A model generated the notes under the pieces. The model did no database searches. It was not told the DNA's origin and worked only from the letters and a program-made list of their open reading frames with translations. From NCBI GenBank assembly GCA_024508855.1, contig JANINJ010000042.1:62001-126000 (forward strand): 64,000 bases of DNA. The letters run 5' to 3'. Made by a program: the position numbers and the translations under genes. The stretch is from Xanthobacteraceae bacterium. GTDB lineage: Bacteria; Pseudomonadota; Alphaproteobacteria; Rhizobiales; Xanthobacteraceae. This document shows, piece by piece, positions 1 to 7,544 of the stretch (positions are counted from its first letter, which is position 1; the number at the start of each line of letters is the position of its first letter).

Positions 1-1479
1 CGCCAGCCCGAACGTCTCCAGCTCGGCGGCGCGTGCGATCAGCTTCTCCACGGTGGCTTCGTCGAGTTCGACGATCTCGGGGATCAGCAGGATCTGCCGC
101 TGCACGCCGTTTTGCGCCAGCGACGCCTTCAGGCGTTCGTAGACGATGCGTTCATGCGCGGCATGCTGATCCACCACGACGAGGCCGTCGCGGGTCTGCG
201 AGACGATATAGGTCTCGTGGATCTGCGTGCGCGCGGCGCCGAGCGGACGGTCGAGCAGGTCCGGCGCCGGTGCGGATTCGAAACGCACATCGGCGGTCGG
301 CATGCCGACGTCGAACGCCGATTGATCGCGCTCGGCAAAGGCGGTCGCCGCCGAGCCGTACGACGGCGCGGTGCTTGCAGGATAGGCCGGCGAGCGCCGC
401 CAGTCCCAGTTGCCCGGTCGCGGCGAGAAGGCCGGGCGGAACGACGAGATCACTGCGCCGTCGACATTCGCGGCAGTGCGCCGGCCTTCGCGCGCCAGAC
501 CGTCCTTGAGCGCATGGACGATCAGCGCGCGTACAAGGCCGGCATTGCGGAAACGCACTTCCGTCTTGGCAGGATGCACGTTGGCGTCGACCTCCTGCGG
601 ATCGAGCGTCACGAACAGCGCCACGATGGGATGGCGGTCGCGCGGCAGATAGTCCGAGTAGGCGGCGCGCACCGCGCCGAGGATCAGCTTGTCGCGCACC
701 GGACGGCCGTTGACGAACAGATATTGTCCGAGCGCATTGGCGCGCGTCAGCGACGGCGCGGCGGCGAAGCCTTCGACGACGACGCCCTCGCGTTCGCTGC
801 GCACATCGATCGCGGCGTTGCGAAAATCCGCGCCGAGAATGTCGCCGAGCCGCGCCAGCCGTCCGGGCGCGCCGGGCAGTGCCGCCGCCCAGGTCACCGG
901 CGCGCGTTCCTCGCCGGCCAGTGTGAACGCAACGTCGGGCCGCGCCATCGCGAGGCGGCGCACCACCTCGCGGATCGCCTCCGCTTCGGTGCGATCGGTC
1001 TTGAGGAATTTCAGCCGCGCCGGGGTCGCGTAAAACAGGTCGCTGACTTCGACACGGGTGCCTTGCGTCAGCGCGGCAGGAACGATGGCGGACTTGGCGC
1101 CGCCTTCGACGCTGAGCGACCATGCATGCGGTTCGCTGGCGTGGCGGGTGGTGATGCCGAGCTTCGCCACCGCGCCGATCGAGGGCAGCGCTTCGCCGCG
1201 AAACCCCAGCGTGCGGATCCGCAGCAGGTCCTCGTCGTCGAGTTTCGAGGTGGCGTGGCGATCCGCCGCCAGCGCGAGGTCGGCGTGGGTCATGCCGCCG
1301 CCATTGTCGGTGATTCCGATGCGCCGCCGTCCGCCGCCGTCGGTGAAGATGTCGATGCGGCTGGCGCCGGCATCGATGGCGTTCTCCACCAGTTCCTTGA
1401 CCACGCTGGCCGGCCGCTCCACCACCTCGCCGGCGGCGATGCGGTTGACGACGGTTTCTGGCAGTTGGCGGACGGGCAT
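1..1479 (-). CDS. mutL: DNA mismatch repair protein MutL (N-terminal 493 residues, runs off the left edge)
   Basis: MutL is the GHKL ATPase that couples MutS mismatch recognition to strand incision. The N-terminal ATPase motifs are visible: EN..DAGA near residues 32-39, DNGGG at 58-62 and GFRGEAL at 92-98. A linker then leads into the C-terminal domain, which holds DQHAAHE....E near residue 440. That fits DQHA(X)2E(X)4E, the metal-dependent endonuclease motif of MutL proteins from bacteria that lack MutH. The ATG start gives the usual MPVRQLPETVVNRIAAGEVV opening; no clear Shine-Dalgarno sequence precedes it. The remaining C-terminus lies outside the window. Family assignment is secure. Confidence 0.96.
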   Translation of the reverse strand, partial: MPVRQLPETVVNRIAAGEVVERPASVVKELVENAIDAGASRIDIFTDGGGRRRIGITDNGGGMTHADLALAADRHATSKLDDEDLLRIRTLGFRGEALPSIGAVAKLGITTRHASEPHAWSLSVEGGAKSAIVPAALTQGTRVEVSDLFYATPARLKFLKTDRTEAEAIREVVRRLAMARPDVAFTLAGEERAPVTWAAALPGAPGRLARLGDILGADFRNAAIDVRSEREGVVVEGFAAAPSLTRANALGQYLFVNGRPVRDKLILGAVRAAYSDYLPRDRHPIVALFVTLDPQEVDANVHPAKTEVRFRNAGLVRALIVHALKDGLAREGRRTAANVDGAVISSFRPAFSPRPGNWDWRRSPAYPASTAPSYGSAATAFAERDQSAFDVGMPTADVRFESAPAPDLLDRPLGAARTQIHETYIVSQTRDGLVVVDQHAAHERIVYERLKASLAQNGVQRQILLIPEIVELDEATVEKLIARAAELETFGLA

Positions 1480-1739
1480 GCGCGGTCGGTTCCGGATACG
1501 ATTCGAAAGCCCGGGCATTCTAGAGGCTGCCACGCCAATTGCATGCAGCTAATCCGGACCGGGTCCTCAATCGAAGCCGGAACCTGGGAATATCCTGTTG
1601 AAGCGCTGGGATTCGCACGGCGGCGACCGCCTGCGGACGGTGGGAAATTTAATCCGACACGGTTCGCGAGGAACCGTTGTGAGCGCCGGTCAGCCGGTAT
1701 ATCGTTTAGAAAAGCTATAAAGAGACTGGAGGAAACGCC
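1480..1739. other. Divergent intergenic region, mutL / RHH gene
   Basis: This 260-base stretch separates divergent mutL and the ribbon-helix-helix gene, so it should hold both promoters. It has several short inverted segments, such as GGTTCGCGAGGAACC near 1662, but no RNA gene or recognisable operator. A good ribosome binding site (GGAGG) lies just before the plus-strand gene. Confidence 0.4.
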
Positions 1740-2051
1740 ATGTGCAGCCTGTTCGCTCACCAGCCTCAGCGCGACTACGAATCGCAGACGCGCTCGCTCC
1801 GCATCGGAGGGCACTGCACCTCGATCCGGCTGGAGATGTCGTTCTGGGATACGCTGGAAGAGATCGCCGCCAAGGAGGAGATGACGCTCGCGAAATTCCT
1901 CGGCAAGCTCTACCAGGAAGTGCTCGACCATCATGGCGAGGTCAACAACTTCGCGTCGCTGCTGCGCTGCTCGTGCCTGATCTACCGGTCGCGCGCCGCT
2001 GCGCCCGAACTCGGCGATCGCCAGACGCTGGTGCTCGATGCCGCCGAGTAG
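1740..2051 (+). CDS. Ribbon-helix-helix domain protein (RHH_4 type)
   Basis: A 103-residue protein resembling the small alphaproteobacterial ribbon-helix-helix family (RHH_4, COG4321-like). The core around residues 25-75 reads as a beta strand (CTSIRLEMSFWDTLEEIA) followed by two helices, as in Arc/MetJ-type folds that bind DNA as dimers. Partner and target are unknown. The start is an ATG about 8 bases after a strong GGAGG. The gene is monocistronic and is followed by a clear intrinsic terminator. Assignment to the fold is good; a regulatory role is inferred from the fold only. Confidence 0.8.
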   Translation: MCSLFAHQPQRDYESQTRSLRIGGHCTSIRLEMSFWDTLEEIAAKEEMTLAKFLGKLYQEVLDHHGEVNNFASLLRCSCLIYRSRAAAPELGDRQTLVLDAAE

Positions 2052-2094
2052 AACTGCCTGATTGCGGCGGCCTCTTTCACGGTGGCCGAAAAGA

Positions 2095-2125
2095 AAATGG
2101 CCGGGATTGTCCCGGCCATTTTTTT
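2095..2125 (+). terminator. Rho-independent terminator, likely bidirectional
   Basis: A 12-bp perfect stem (AAATGGCCGGGA paired with TCCCGGCCATTT) with a 3-base loop is followed by a run of seven T on the plus strand. The flanking AAGAAAA gives a T-rich tail on the other strand too, so it can serve both the RHH gene and the convergent GMC operon. Confidence 0.9.
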
Positions 2126-2144
2126 AGTGCGCTTGAGCCGAAGC

Positions 2145-3713
2145 TCAGATCTCCTTCTTCTGCATCGCGCCGGCGATGTGATCGGCCTGCCGGATCGCCA
2201 GCGATACGATGGTCAGCGTCGGATTGCAGGCGGCGCTGGAGGTGAACTGGCTGCCGTCGGAGACGAACAGGTTCTTGATGTCGTGCGTCTGGCCGAACTT
2301 GTTGACCACGCCGTCGCGCGCTTTTGCGCTCATGCGGTTGGTGCCCATGTTGTGCGTGCTGGGGTAGGGCACGGTGGGGAAGGTTGCCGTCGCGCCGATC
2401 GACTCGTAGACCGCCGAGCCCTGCTTGTAGGCGTGGTTGCGCATGGCGAGGTCGTTCGGGTGATCGTCGTAATGCACGCTGGCCACGGGCATGCCGTGCG
2501 CATCCTTCGCCTTAGGATCGAGGGTGACGCGATTGGTTTCCTGTGGCAAGTCTTCGCCAACCAGCCACATCCCGGCCATCTGCGGATACTGCTCCATGGC
2601 GCTGGTGAAGGTGCGGCCCCACGCACCGGGCTTGAGGAACGCCGCCATGAACGGCACGCCGAGCGACAGGGTTTCCATCTCGTAGCCGCCGAAGAAGCCG
2701 CGCGACGGATCGTTCTTCGCCTCGTCGCGAATGATACCGGCCATGGTGGTGCCGCGATACATGTGCACCGACTTGTCGAACACCGCATAAACGCTGCCGG
2801 TCATGTGCCGCATGTAGTTGCGGCCGACCTGTCCGGAGCTGTTGGCGAGGCCGTCCGGGAACATGCTGGACGCGCTGTTGAGCAGCAGGCGCGGACTTTC
2901 GATCGAGTTGCCCGCGACCGCGACGACGCGCGCCTTCTGCCGCTGCTGCTTGCCTTCCGCATCTGCATAGACCACGCCGGTGACCTTGCCCGACGCATCG
3001 TGCTCGATCTTGATCGCCATGCTGTTGGGGCGAACTTCGAGATTGCCGGTGGCTTCGCCCTTGGGAATTTCCGTGTAGAGCGTCGACCACTTGGCGCCGG
3101 ACTTGCAGCCCTGGAAGCAGAAGCCGATCTGTTGGCACGAGCCGCGGCCGTCGCGCGGCTGGCTGTTGATCGCCATGCGCCCGGTGTGCACTTCCTTGTA
3201 GCCCACCTTGCGCGCGCCGGCTTCCATTACCTTGAAGTTGTTGTTGCCGGGCAGGCCGGGAATGCCGTTGGTGCGCGTCACGCCCATCTTGTTCTCGGCC
3301 TTGGCGTACCACGGCTCCATTTCCGCCAGCGTGATCGGCCAGTCGAGCATGTTGGCGCCCGGAACGTCGCCATAGGCGCTGCGGATCTTGAATTCGTGTT
3401 CGTCGAAGCGCAGCGATGCGCCGGCCCAGTGCACGGTCGAGCCGCCGACCGATTTGACGATCCATGCCGGCAGATTCGGGAAATCCTTGGCGACCTGCCA
3501 GCTTCCCGATGTGGTCCGCATGTCCTTCCACGCCAGCTGCGTGAAGCTTTCCCATTCGTTGTTGATGAAGTCCTGGATTTCGTTGCGCGCGCCAGCTTCG
3601 AGGATCACCACCTTGATGCCCTTCTGCGCGAGTTCGTTGCCGAGCGTACCGCCGCCCGCACCGGAGCCAACGATCACCACCACGCCGTCGTCATTGAGAT
3701 CGAACTTAGCCAT
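2145..3713 (-). CDS. GMC-family FAD dehydrogenase, catalytic subunit (gluconate/glucose dehydrogenase-like)
   Basis: A 522-residue flavoprotein of the GMC family, the catalytic subunit of a membrane- or periplasm-linked sugar/polyol dehydrogenase. The FAD-binding GSGAGGG loop is at residues 16-22. A C-x5-C-x3-C motif (C193, C199, C203) matches the cysteines that bind a [3Fe-4S] cluster in bacterial FAD-glucose dehydrogenase. The C-terminal GMC signature STHNMGTNRM (452-461) and NPTLT (497-501) carry the catalytic His and Asn. It has no signal peptide, so it is probably co-exported with the Tat-signal small subunit encoded just upstream. The ATG chosen follows GGGAGG; a longer TTG frame would start inside that site. 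Substrate unknown. Confidence 0.9.
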   Translation of the reverse strand: MAKFDLNDDGVVVIVGSGAGGGTLGNELAQKGIKVVILEAGARNEIQDFINNEWESFTQLAWKDMRTTSGSWQVAKDFPNLPAWIVKSVGGSTVHWAGASLRFDEHEFKIRSAYGDVPGANMLDWPITLAEMEPWYAKAENKMGVTRTNGIPGLPGNNNFKVMEAGARKVGYKEVHTGRMAINSQPRDGRGSCQQIGFCFQGCKSGAKWSTLYTEIPKGEATGNLEVRPNSMAIKIEHDASGKVTGVVYADAEGKQQRQKARVVAVAGNSIESPRLLLNSASSMFPDGLANSSGQVGRNYMRHMTGSVYAVFDKSVHMYRGTTMAGIIRDEAKNDPSRGFFGGYEMETLSLGVPFMAAFLKPGAWGRTFTSAMEQYPQMAGMWLVGEDLPQETNRVTLDPKAKDAHGMPVASVHYDDHPNDLAMRNHAYKQGSAVYESIGATATFPTVPYPSTHNMGTNRMSAKARDGVVNKFGQTHDIKNLFVSDGSQFTSSAACNPTLTIVSLAIRQADHIAGAMQKKEI

Positions 3714-3749
3714 TTTGAATCCTCCCAACCGATGTTCTGCCTGACGTGC

Positions 3750-4298
3750 TCAGACTTTCGGCAGCCAGTTGATGTCGTCGAAACCGCGCTTGATGTAGCC
3801 GCCGTGCTCGGCGGAGGAGCCCTCGTAGCCGAACTTCGGCCATAGCTCTTCCTGGTTGTAGAGCGAGACGACGAGATCGGACCGCATCGCCTTGAAGAAC
3901 GCGGTCTGCTCGATGCCCTGCAGCAGCGTCACGCGATCGGATTCCCACGCGACCTGCGCATAAGGCAGCTTGTGGCGGTCCTGCGCATCCTGATCGAGAC
4001 GCTTCACGCCGTCTTCGATCATCGCCTTCACAGCGGGATCTTTCGCCGCCTTGCCGTCCCACGGCTTCACGGCGGTGATGTAATAACTGTCGACGAGGAA
4101 ATCGTGCGGATAGATATCGCGCGCGACTTTCACCAGCGTCTTCATAGTCGCGGGCGCGAGTGTGGTCGAGCCCTCGGCCCATGCATCCTCGATGCTCAAT
4201 CCGGCGCTGGTGGCGACCGCCACAGCAGGGACAGCCGTTGCGGCACCTTGCAGGAAGGTGCGGCGATTGAGTTTGGTTCGGCGATCGACTTCTCTCAT
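3750..4298 (-). CDS. Gluconate 2-dehydrogenase subunit 3-like small subunit, Tat-exported
   Basis: This 182-residue protein matches the gluconate 2-dehydrogenase subunit 3 family, the small chaperone-like subunit that accompanies GMC flavoproteins. Residues 11-18 (NRRTFLQG) form a twin-arginine motif, followed by an Ala-rich hydrophobic stretch and a probable cleavage site after AWA. Co-folding and Tat export of the flavoprotein with this subunit is the established role in the family. It lies 36 bases upstream of the flavoprotein gene. The ATG follows GGAGG; an in-frame TTG upstream overlaps that site and was rejected. Confidence 0.88.
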   Translation of the reverse strand: MREVDRRTKLNRRTFLQGAATAVPAVAVATSAGLSIEDAWAEGSTTLAPATMKTLVKVARDIYPHDFLVDSYYITAVKPWDGKAAKDPAVKAMIEDGVKRLDQDAQDRHKLPYAQVAWESDRVTLLQGIEQTAFFKAMRSDLVVSLYNQEELWPKFGYEGSSAEHGGYIKRGFDDINWLPKV

Positions 4299-4367
4299 GG
4301 CTTCCTCCAATTTTTTGATGTTTGCAATTGTTGGTGCTTGCTTTTTTTTGGCGCTTGATTCCGCGAA

Positions 4368-4763
4368 CTATCCGAACCGGCCGCCTTTCTGGATCACTTC
4401 GATCTTGTAGCCGTCGGGATCGGAGACGAAGAAAAAGCGCGCCAGCGTCGCACCGTCGTGCTTGAAGTCGCGCAGTGGGCCGGGAGAGAGGTTTTCACGG
4501 TCGAACCGGGCATGCTCGGCATCGACATCGTCAACCACGACGGCGAGATGTCCGTAGCCGTCGCCGAGCACATAGGGTTCCTTGCGATCGAAGTTGACGG
4601 TGAGTTCGACTTCGAATGGCGAGGACGGATGGCGCAGGTAGATCAGTGCGAAATCCGGAAACGCGATGCGGTCGGCGATCTGCAGGCCGAAGGCGCGGGC
4701 GTAGAAATCGAGCGCCTTGGCCTCGTCGAGCACGCGGATCATCGAGTGAACGGGCTTTGCCAT
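4368..4763 (-). CDS. VOC-family (glyoxalase I-like) metalloprotein
   Basis: A 131-residue single-chain VOC protein with the paired beta-alpha-beta-beta-beta layout of glyoxalase I. Likely metal ligands are H6 near the start (HSMIRV), a Glu in the FEVELTV strand, H in GYGHLAV and the final E in YKIEVIQ. It sits between the cytochrome and small-subunit genes and abuts the cytochrome stop codon, so it belongs to the same transcript. Glyoxalase I activity on methylglyoxal is possible. Its location suggests instead that it processes the dehydrogenase substrate or product; that part is inference. Confidence 0.85.
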   Translation of the reverse strand: MAKPVHSMIRVLDEAKALDFYARAFGLQIADRIAFPDFALIYLRHPSSPFEVELTVNFDRKEPYVLGDGYGHLAVVVDDVDAEHARFDRENLSPGPLRDFKHDGATLARFFFVSDPDGYKIEVIQKGGRFG

Positions 4764-5174
4764 TCAGTGCAACTCCTTGAGGTAAGTGATGATGGCGGTG
4801 CGCGTGTCGGCGTTGGCTTGCCGGTACGGCATGATGGCGCCAGGAATGACCGATTGCGGATCGGTCAGCCACGCGTTGAGTTTGTCGTCGGTCCAGGTGA
4901 AATCGGCCTTCGCGAAGCCTGCCGAATATTTGAACCCGGCGACGCTGCCGACTTTGCGGCCGACGATGCCCGCGAGTTCGGGCCCCTGTCGCGGTGGATC
5001 GGAGGCGCTTGTTGCGTGGCATGTGGCGCACTGCCGCTTGAACAGCGTCGCGCCATCGGCGGGCTTGGCTTGCGGCAACGCGATCTGTGCGCCTGCGCCC
5101 GCCATCAGCAATATCATGCTGACAACGACCGATCCGATGGAAGCGATTGGGCGTGATCGGGTCATGGGCGTCAC
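4764..5174 (-). CDS. Monohaem c-type cytochrome, probable electron acceptor of the GMC dehydrogenase
   Basis: A 136-residue class I cytochrome c. The N-terminal hydrophobic segment (residues 10-29) is a signal peptide or anchor. Haem attaches at CATCH (C49, C52, H53), and the PGAIMPY segment near residue 112 supplies the axial Met. It is the first gene of the four-gene GMC operon. Known three-subunit gluconate and FAD-glucose dehydrogenases use a tri-haem cytochrome of about 400 residues. Here a single small monohaem protein takes that place, so electron transfer to the respiratory chain must be arranged differently. Confidence 0.88.
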   Translation of the reverse strand: MTPMTRSRPIASIGSVVVSMILLMAGAGAQIALPQAKPADGATLFKRQCATCHATSASDPPRQGPELAGIVGRKVGSVAGFKYSAGFAKADFTWTDDKLNAWLTDPQSVIPGAIMPYRQANADTRTAIITYLKELH

Positions 5175-5468
5175 CGTTGAACTGCCATGAGCTTAGGCGG
5201 CGGAATTCAGGCGGTGGTAGTAGCGGGCTGTTTCAGACCAGAACAAAAGGCGTAGGCGATCGGAGCCCTTCGGTTCCGGTGAAGCTGGAGTCGGACACGG
5301 ATTTGCAACACGCAAATCGTCGTCCCCGCGAAGGCGGGGACCCATACTCCGTGTCGCCAATGATACGGACAGCGATCATGTTCTCAAACAATGCTCATCC
5401 CGTCGCCATCACCCTCAGGGGCATGGGTTCCTGCCTTCGCAGGAACGACGTCGAGAGCGCATCACGCT
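5175..5468. other. Intergenic region with REP-like inverted repeat
   Basis: This gap of just under 300 bases precedes the GMC operon on the minus strand and follows arfB. The half next to the cytochrome gene presumably carries the operon promoter, though no clear consensus is visible. The arfB-proximal half is an interspersed repeat, listed separately. Confidence 0.5.
5318..5450. repeat. REP-like element, family A (paired inverted arms)
   Basis: Two hairpin-forming arms in opposite orientation flank about 70 bases. The left arm carries GTCCCCGCGAAGGCGGGGAC followed by CCATA; the right arm is its imperfect complement, ATGGGTTCCTGCCTTCGCAG then GAACGAC. Related pairs occur near 24.5, 42.1 and 43.1 kb, with a single arm near 10.7 kb. 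Confidence 0.8.
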
Positions 5469-5888
5469 TCAATCGTCGTAGCGTGCGGAACCGCGCTTGG
5501 CTTTGATGTCGCTGCGGCGCTTCTTGCTGTCGAGCCGGCGCTTCTTCGAGCCGAGCGTCGGTCTCGTCGCGCGGCGCGGTGTTGGCCGGATCGCAGCTTC
5601 GCGCAGCATCTCGACCAGCCGGTCGATGGCATCGGCGCGATTGCGTTCCTGCGTACGGAACCGCTGCGCATGAATGACGATGATGCCGTCCTTGGTCAGG
5701 CGCTGGCCGGCGATCCGCTCCAGCCGCATCCTCGTATCGGGCGCCAGCGTCAGGCGTCCGGTGTCGAAGCGCAGTTGCGCGGCGGTCGAGAGCTTGTTGA
5801 CGTTCTGTCCGCCGGGACCGGAGGCACGGACGAAGCCGATCTCGATGTCATTCTCGTCGATGACGATGTCGCGGGTGATCCGCAGCAT
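5469..5888 (-). CDS. arfB: Peptidyl-tRNA hydrolase ArfB (ribosome rescue)
   Basis: A 139-residue ArfB/YaeJ protein. It rescues stalled ribosomes by entering the empty mRNA channel and hydrolysing peptidyl-tRNA. The GGQ catalytic motif is in SGPGGQNVNK (residues 23-32). The C-terminal tail is rich in Lys and Arg (KKRRLDSKKRRSDIKAKRG), as required to anchor in the mRNA tunnel. The length matches the short ArfB family rather than the roughly 360-residue release factors. It appears monocistronic. Confidence 0.93.
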   Translation of the reverse strand: MLRITRDIVIDENDIEIGFVRASGPGGQNVNKLSTAAQLRFDTGRLTLAPDTRMRLERIAGQRLTKDGIIVIHAQRFRTQERNRADAIDRLVEMLREAAIRPTPRRATRPTLGSKKRRLDSKKRRSDIKAKRGSARYDD

Positions 5889-6002
5889 GGCAGCCCCAAA
5901 GCCCGGTTTCCGGAACAGGAATCAAGGCAACATACCACGATGTGTTCGGCATGCGTGACGCGCGTGGGGAGTTCAGGGAGATTGAAGCGCCTCGATTCAC
6001 TT

Positions 6003-6092
6003 CGTCATGGCCGGGCTTGTCCCGGCCATCCACGTCTTTCTTGCCGCGATGCTGTAAAGACGTGGATGGCCGGAATAAATCCGGCCATGACG
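6003..6092. repeat. Interspersed palindromic element, family B, copy 1
   Basis: A 90-base mosaic palindrome. Outer arms CGTCATGGCCGGGCTTGTCC and GGATAAATCCGGCCATGACG-like sequence surround an inner inverted pair CCACGTCTTTC / AAGACGTGG. Two more copies lie near 10.6 and 46.1 kb, all between genes. Confidence 0.85.
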
Positions 6093-6179
6093 AGCTAATA
6101 ACTTCGTTCTGTTTATTAGCCGCTTTTTGAGTGCGCTCGCAAAGTGGCGGCTCGCGTGACCCAACCTCGACCAATCCAG

Positions 6180-7544
6180 CTAATCCAGCTTGGACGGCGG
6201 CGTCACCGCGGCGGCCTGCGGGGCGCGGCCGACCACGACGGTGACGAGGCCGTGGCCCCACAGCCGCTTGGCGACCCGCTTGGCGTCGTCGAGCGTGACG
6301 GCGTCAACCAGCGCGTTGCGCTTTTCGATGTAGTCGATGCCGAGGTTGTCGAGTTGATACTGCAGCAGTCCGGACGCCAGCTTCGACGAGGTGTCGAGCG
6401 CCAGCATCTGCGAACCCTTGAGATAGGATTTCGCTTCGTCCAGTTCCTGCTGGGTCGGGCCGTCCTCGGCCATCCGGCGGACTTCCTTGTCGATGGTATC
6501 GACGGTCTGCGTGGCACGGTCGGCGCGGGTCGCGGTGGTGCCGATGAACAGCGAGGAATGCGCCATCCAGGCCAGATATTGATACACGGAGTAGACCAGT
6601 CCGCGCTTCTCGCGCACCTCATGGTAGAGCCGCGATGTCAGCGAGCCGCCGCCGAGGATGTGATTGACTACATAGGCCGCCATGAAGTCCGGATCGTCGC
6701 GCTTCACGCCCGGGCCGCCATAGGCCACCACGGTCTGCGGCACGTCGAGCGGAACGAAGAAATGCTGCGGCGGTTGCGCTGCCGTGACCTCGGGAACGGG
6801 CGTCAGGTCGCTCTTCGCCGGCAGCCCCCCGAACGTATCGTCGAGCAGCTTGCTGAGCGTGGCCGCGTCGATATCGCCGACGACGGCGATCTTGAGCGTG
6901 TCCTTTGCCAGCACGCGGCGGGTGTAATCGCGCAAATCGCCGACCGTGATGGTGGGCACGCTGGTCAGCGTTCCGACGGCGGGGCGGCCATAGGGATGAT
7001 TGCCGAATTCGGCTTCGAGCAGCTTGATGCTGGCGAGCGAATTCGGATCGGTAGTCTGGCGGCGCAGCCCCGACATCACCTGCGAACGGATGCGCTCGAC
7101 GTCTTCGGTATCGAAGCGCGGCGCAGTCAGCGCCAGCTGCAGCAGCCCGAATGCCTCGGTGCTGTTCTCCTTCAGCATCCGCAGCGAGCCGCGGAAATAA
7201 TCGCGCGTCGAGTTGAAGCTGAGTTCGATGGCGCGGCGGTCGAGCCGCTCGTGGAAGGTTTTCGAATCCAGTTCGCCTGCGCCCTCGTCGAGCAGACCGG
7301 CCACCATGGTGCCGACGCCCGGCTTGTCGGCGGGGTCCTGATCGGCGCCGCCGCCGAACGCGTATTGCATGGCGATCAGCGGCACGGTGTTGTCCTGCAC
7401 GAACCAGGCCTCGATGCCGCCCGGCGTCTTCAGGTGCTGGATCCTGGTGGTTGCATGGGAGGGCGTGGGCTGCAGCAGCATGAGAGCTAGCCCAGCCATC
7501 AGCGCGACGGCGGCGCGCCACGCGCCAAAGCGGCTCATCGTCAT
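6180..7544 (-). CDS. M16-family peptidase-like protein lacking the zinc site
   Basis: A 454-residue secreted M16B-like protein. Signal peptide at residues 1-31 (hydrophobic core AAVALMAGLALMLL, cleavage after SHA). It aligns with zinc insulinase-type peptidases and keeps the C-terminal SRLYHEVREKRGLVYSVY block typical of the partner subunit. At the position of the catalytic HxxEH it reads GTMVAGLLDEG, so it has no zinc ligands. It overlaps the upstream M16 gene by ATGA, which also fixes the start, preceded by GAGAAG. Such pairs form heterodimers of one catalytic and one non-catalytic chain in known bacterial M16B systems. Confidence 0.9.
   Translation of the reverse strand: MTMSRFGAWRAAVALMAGLALMLLQPTPSHATTRIQHLKTPGGIEAWFVQDNTVPLIAMQYAFGGGADQDPADKPGVGTMVAGLLDEGAGELDSKTFHERLDRRAIELSFNSTRDYFRGSLRMLKENSTEAFGLLQLALTAPRFDTEDVERIRSQVMSGLRRQTTDPNSLASIKLLEAEFGNHPYGRPAVGTLTSVPTITVGDLRDYTRRVLAKDTLKIAVVGDIDAATLSKLLDDTFGGLPAKSDLTPVPEVTAAQPPQHFFVPLDVPQTVVAYGGPGVKRDDPDFMAAYVVNHILGGGSLTSRLYHEVREKRGLVYSVYQYLAWMAHSSLFIGTTATRADRATQTVDTIDKEVRRMAEDGPTQQELDEAKSYLKGSQMLALDTSSKLASGLLQYQLDNLGIDYIEKRNALVDAVTLDDAKRVAKRLWGHGLVTVVVGRAPQAAAVTPPSKLD

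Noticed and set aside
112-1884. A long plus-strand open frame covering mutL and its upstream region
   Set aside because: It is antisense to mutL, whose protein has all MutL motifs; its composition is Arg/Ala-rich as expected for GC-driven shadow frames.
2082-3845. A 587-codon plus-strand frame opposite the GMC flavoprotein gene
   Set aside because: Antisense shadow; the minus-strand frame has clear GMC, FAD and cysteine motifs and ribosome sites.
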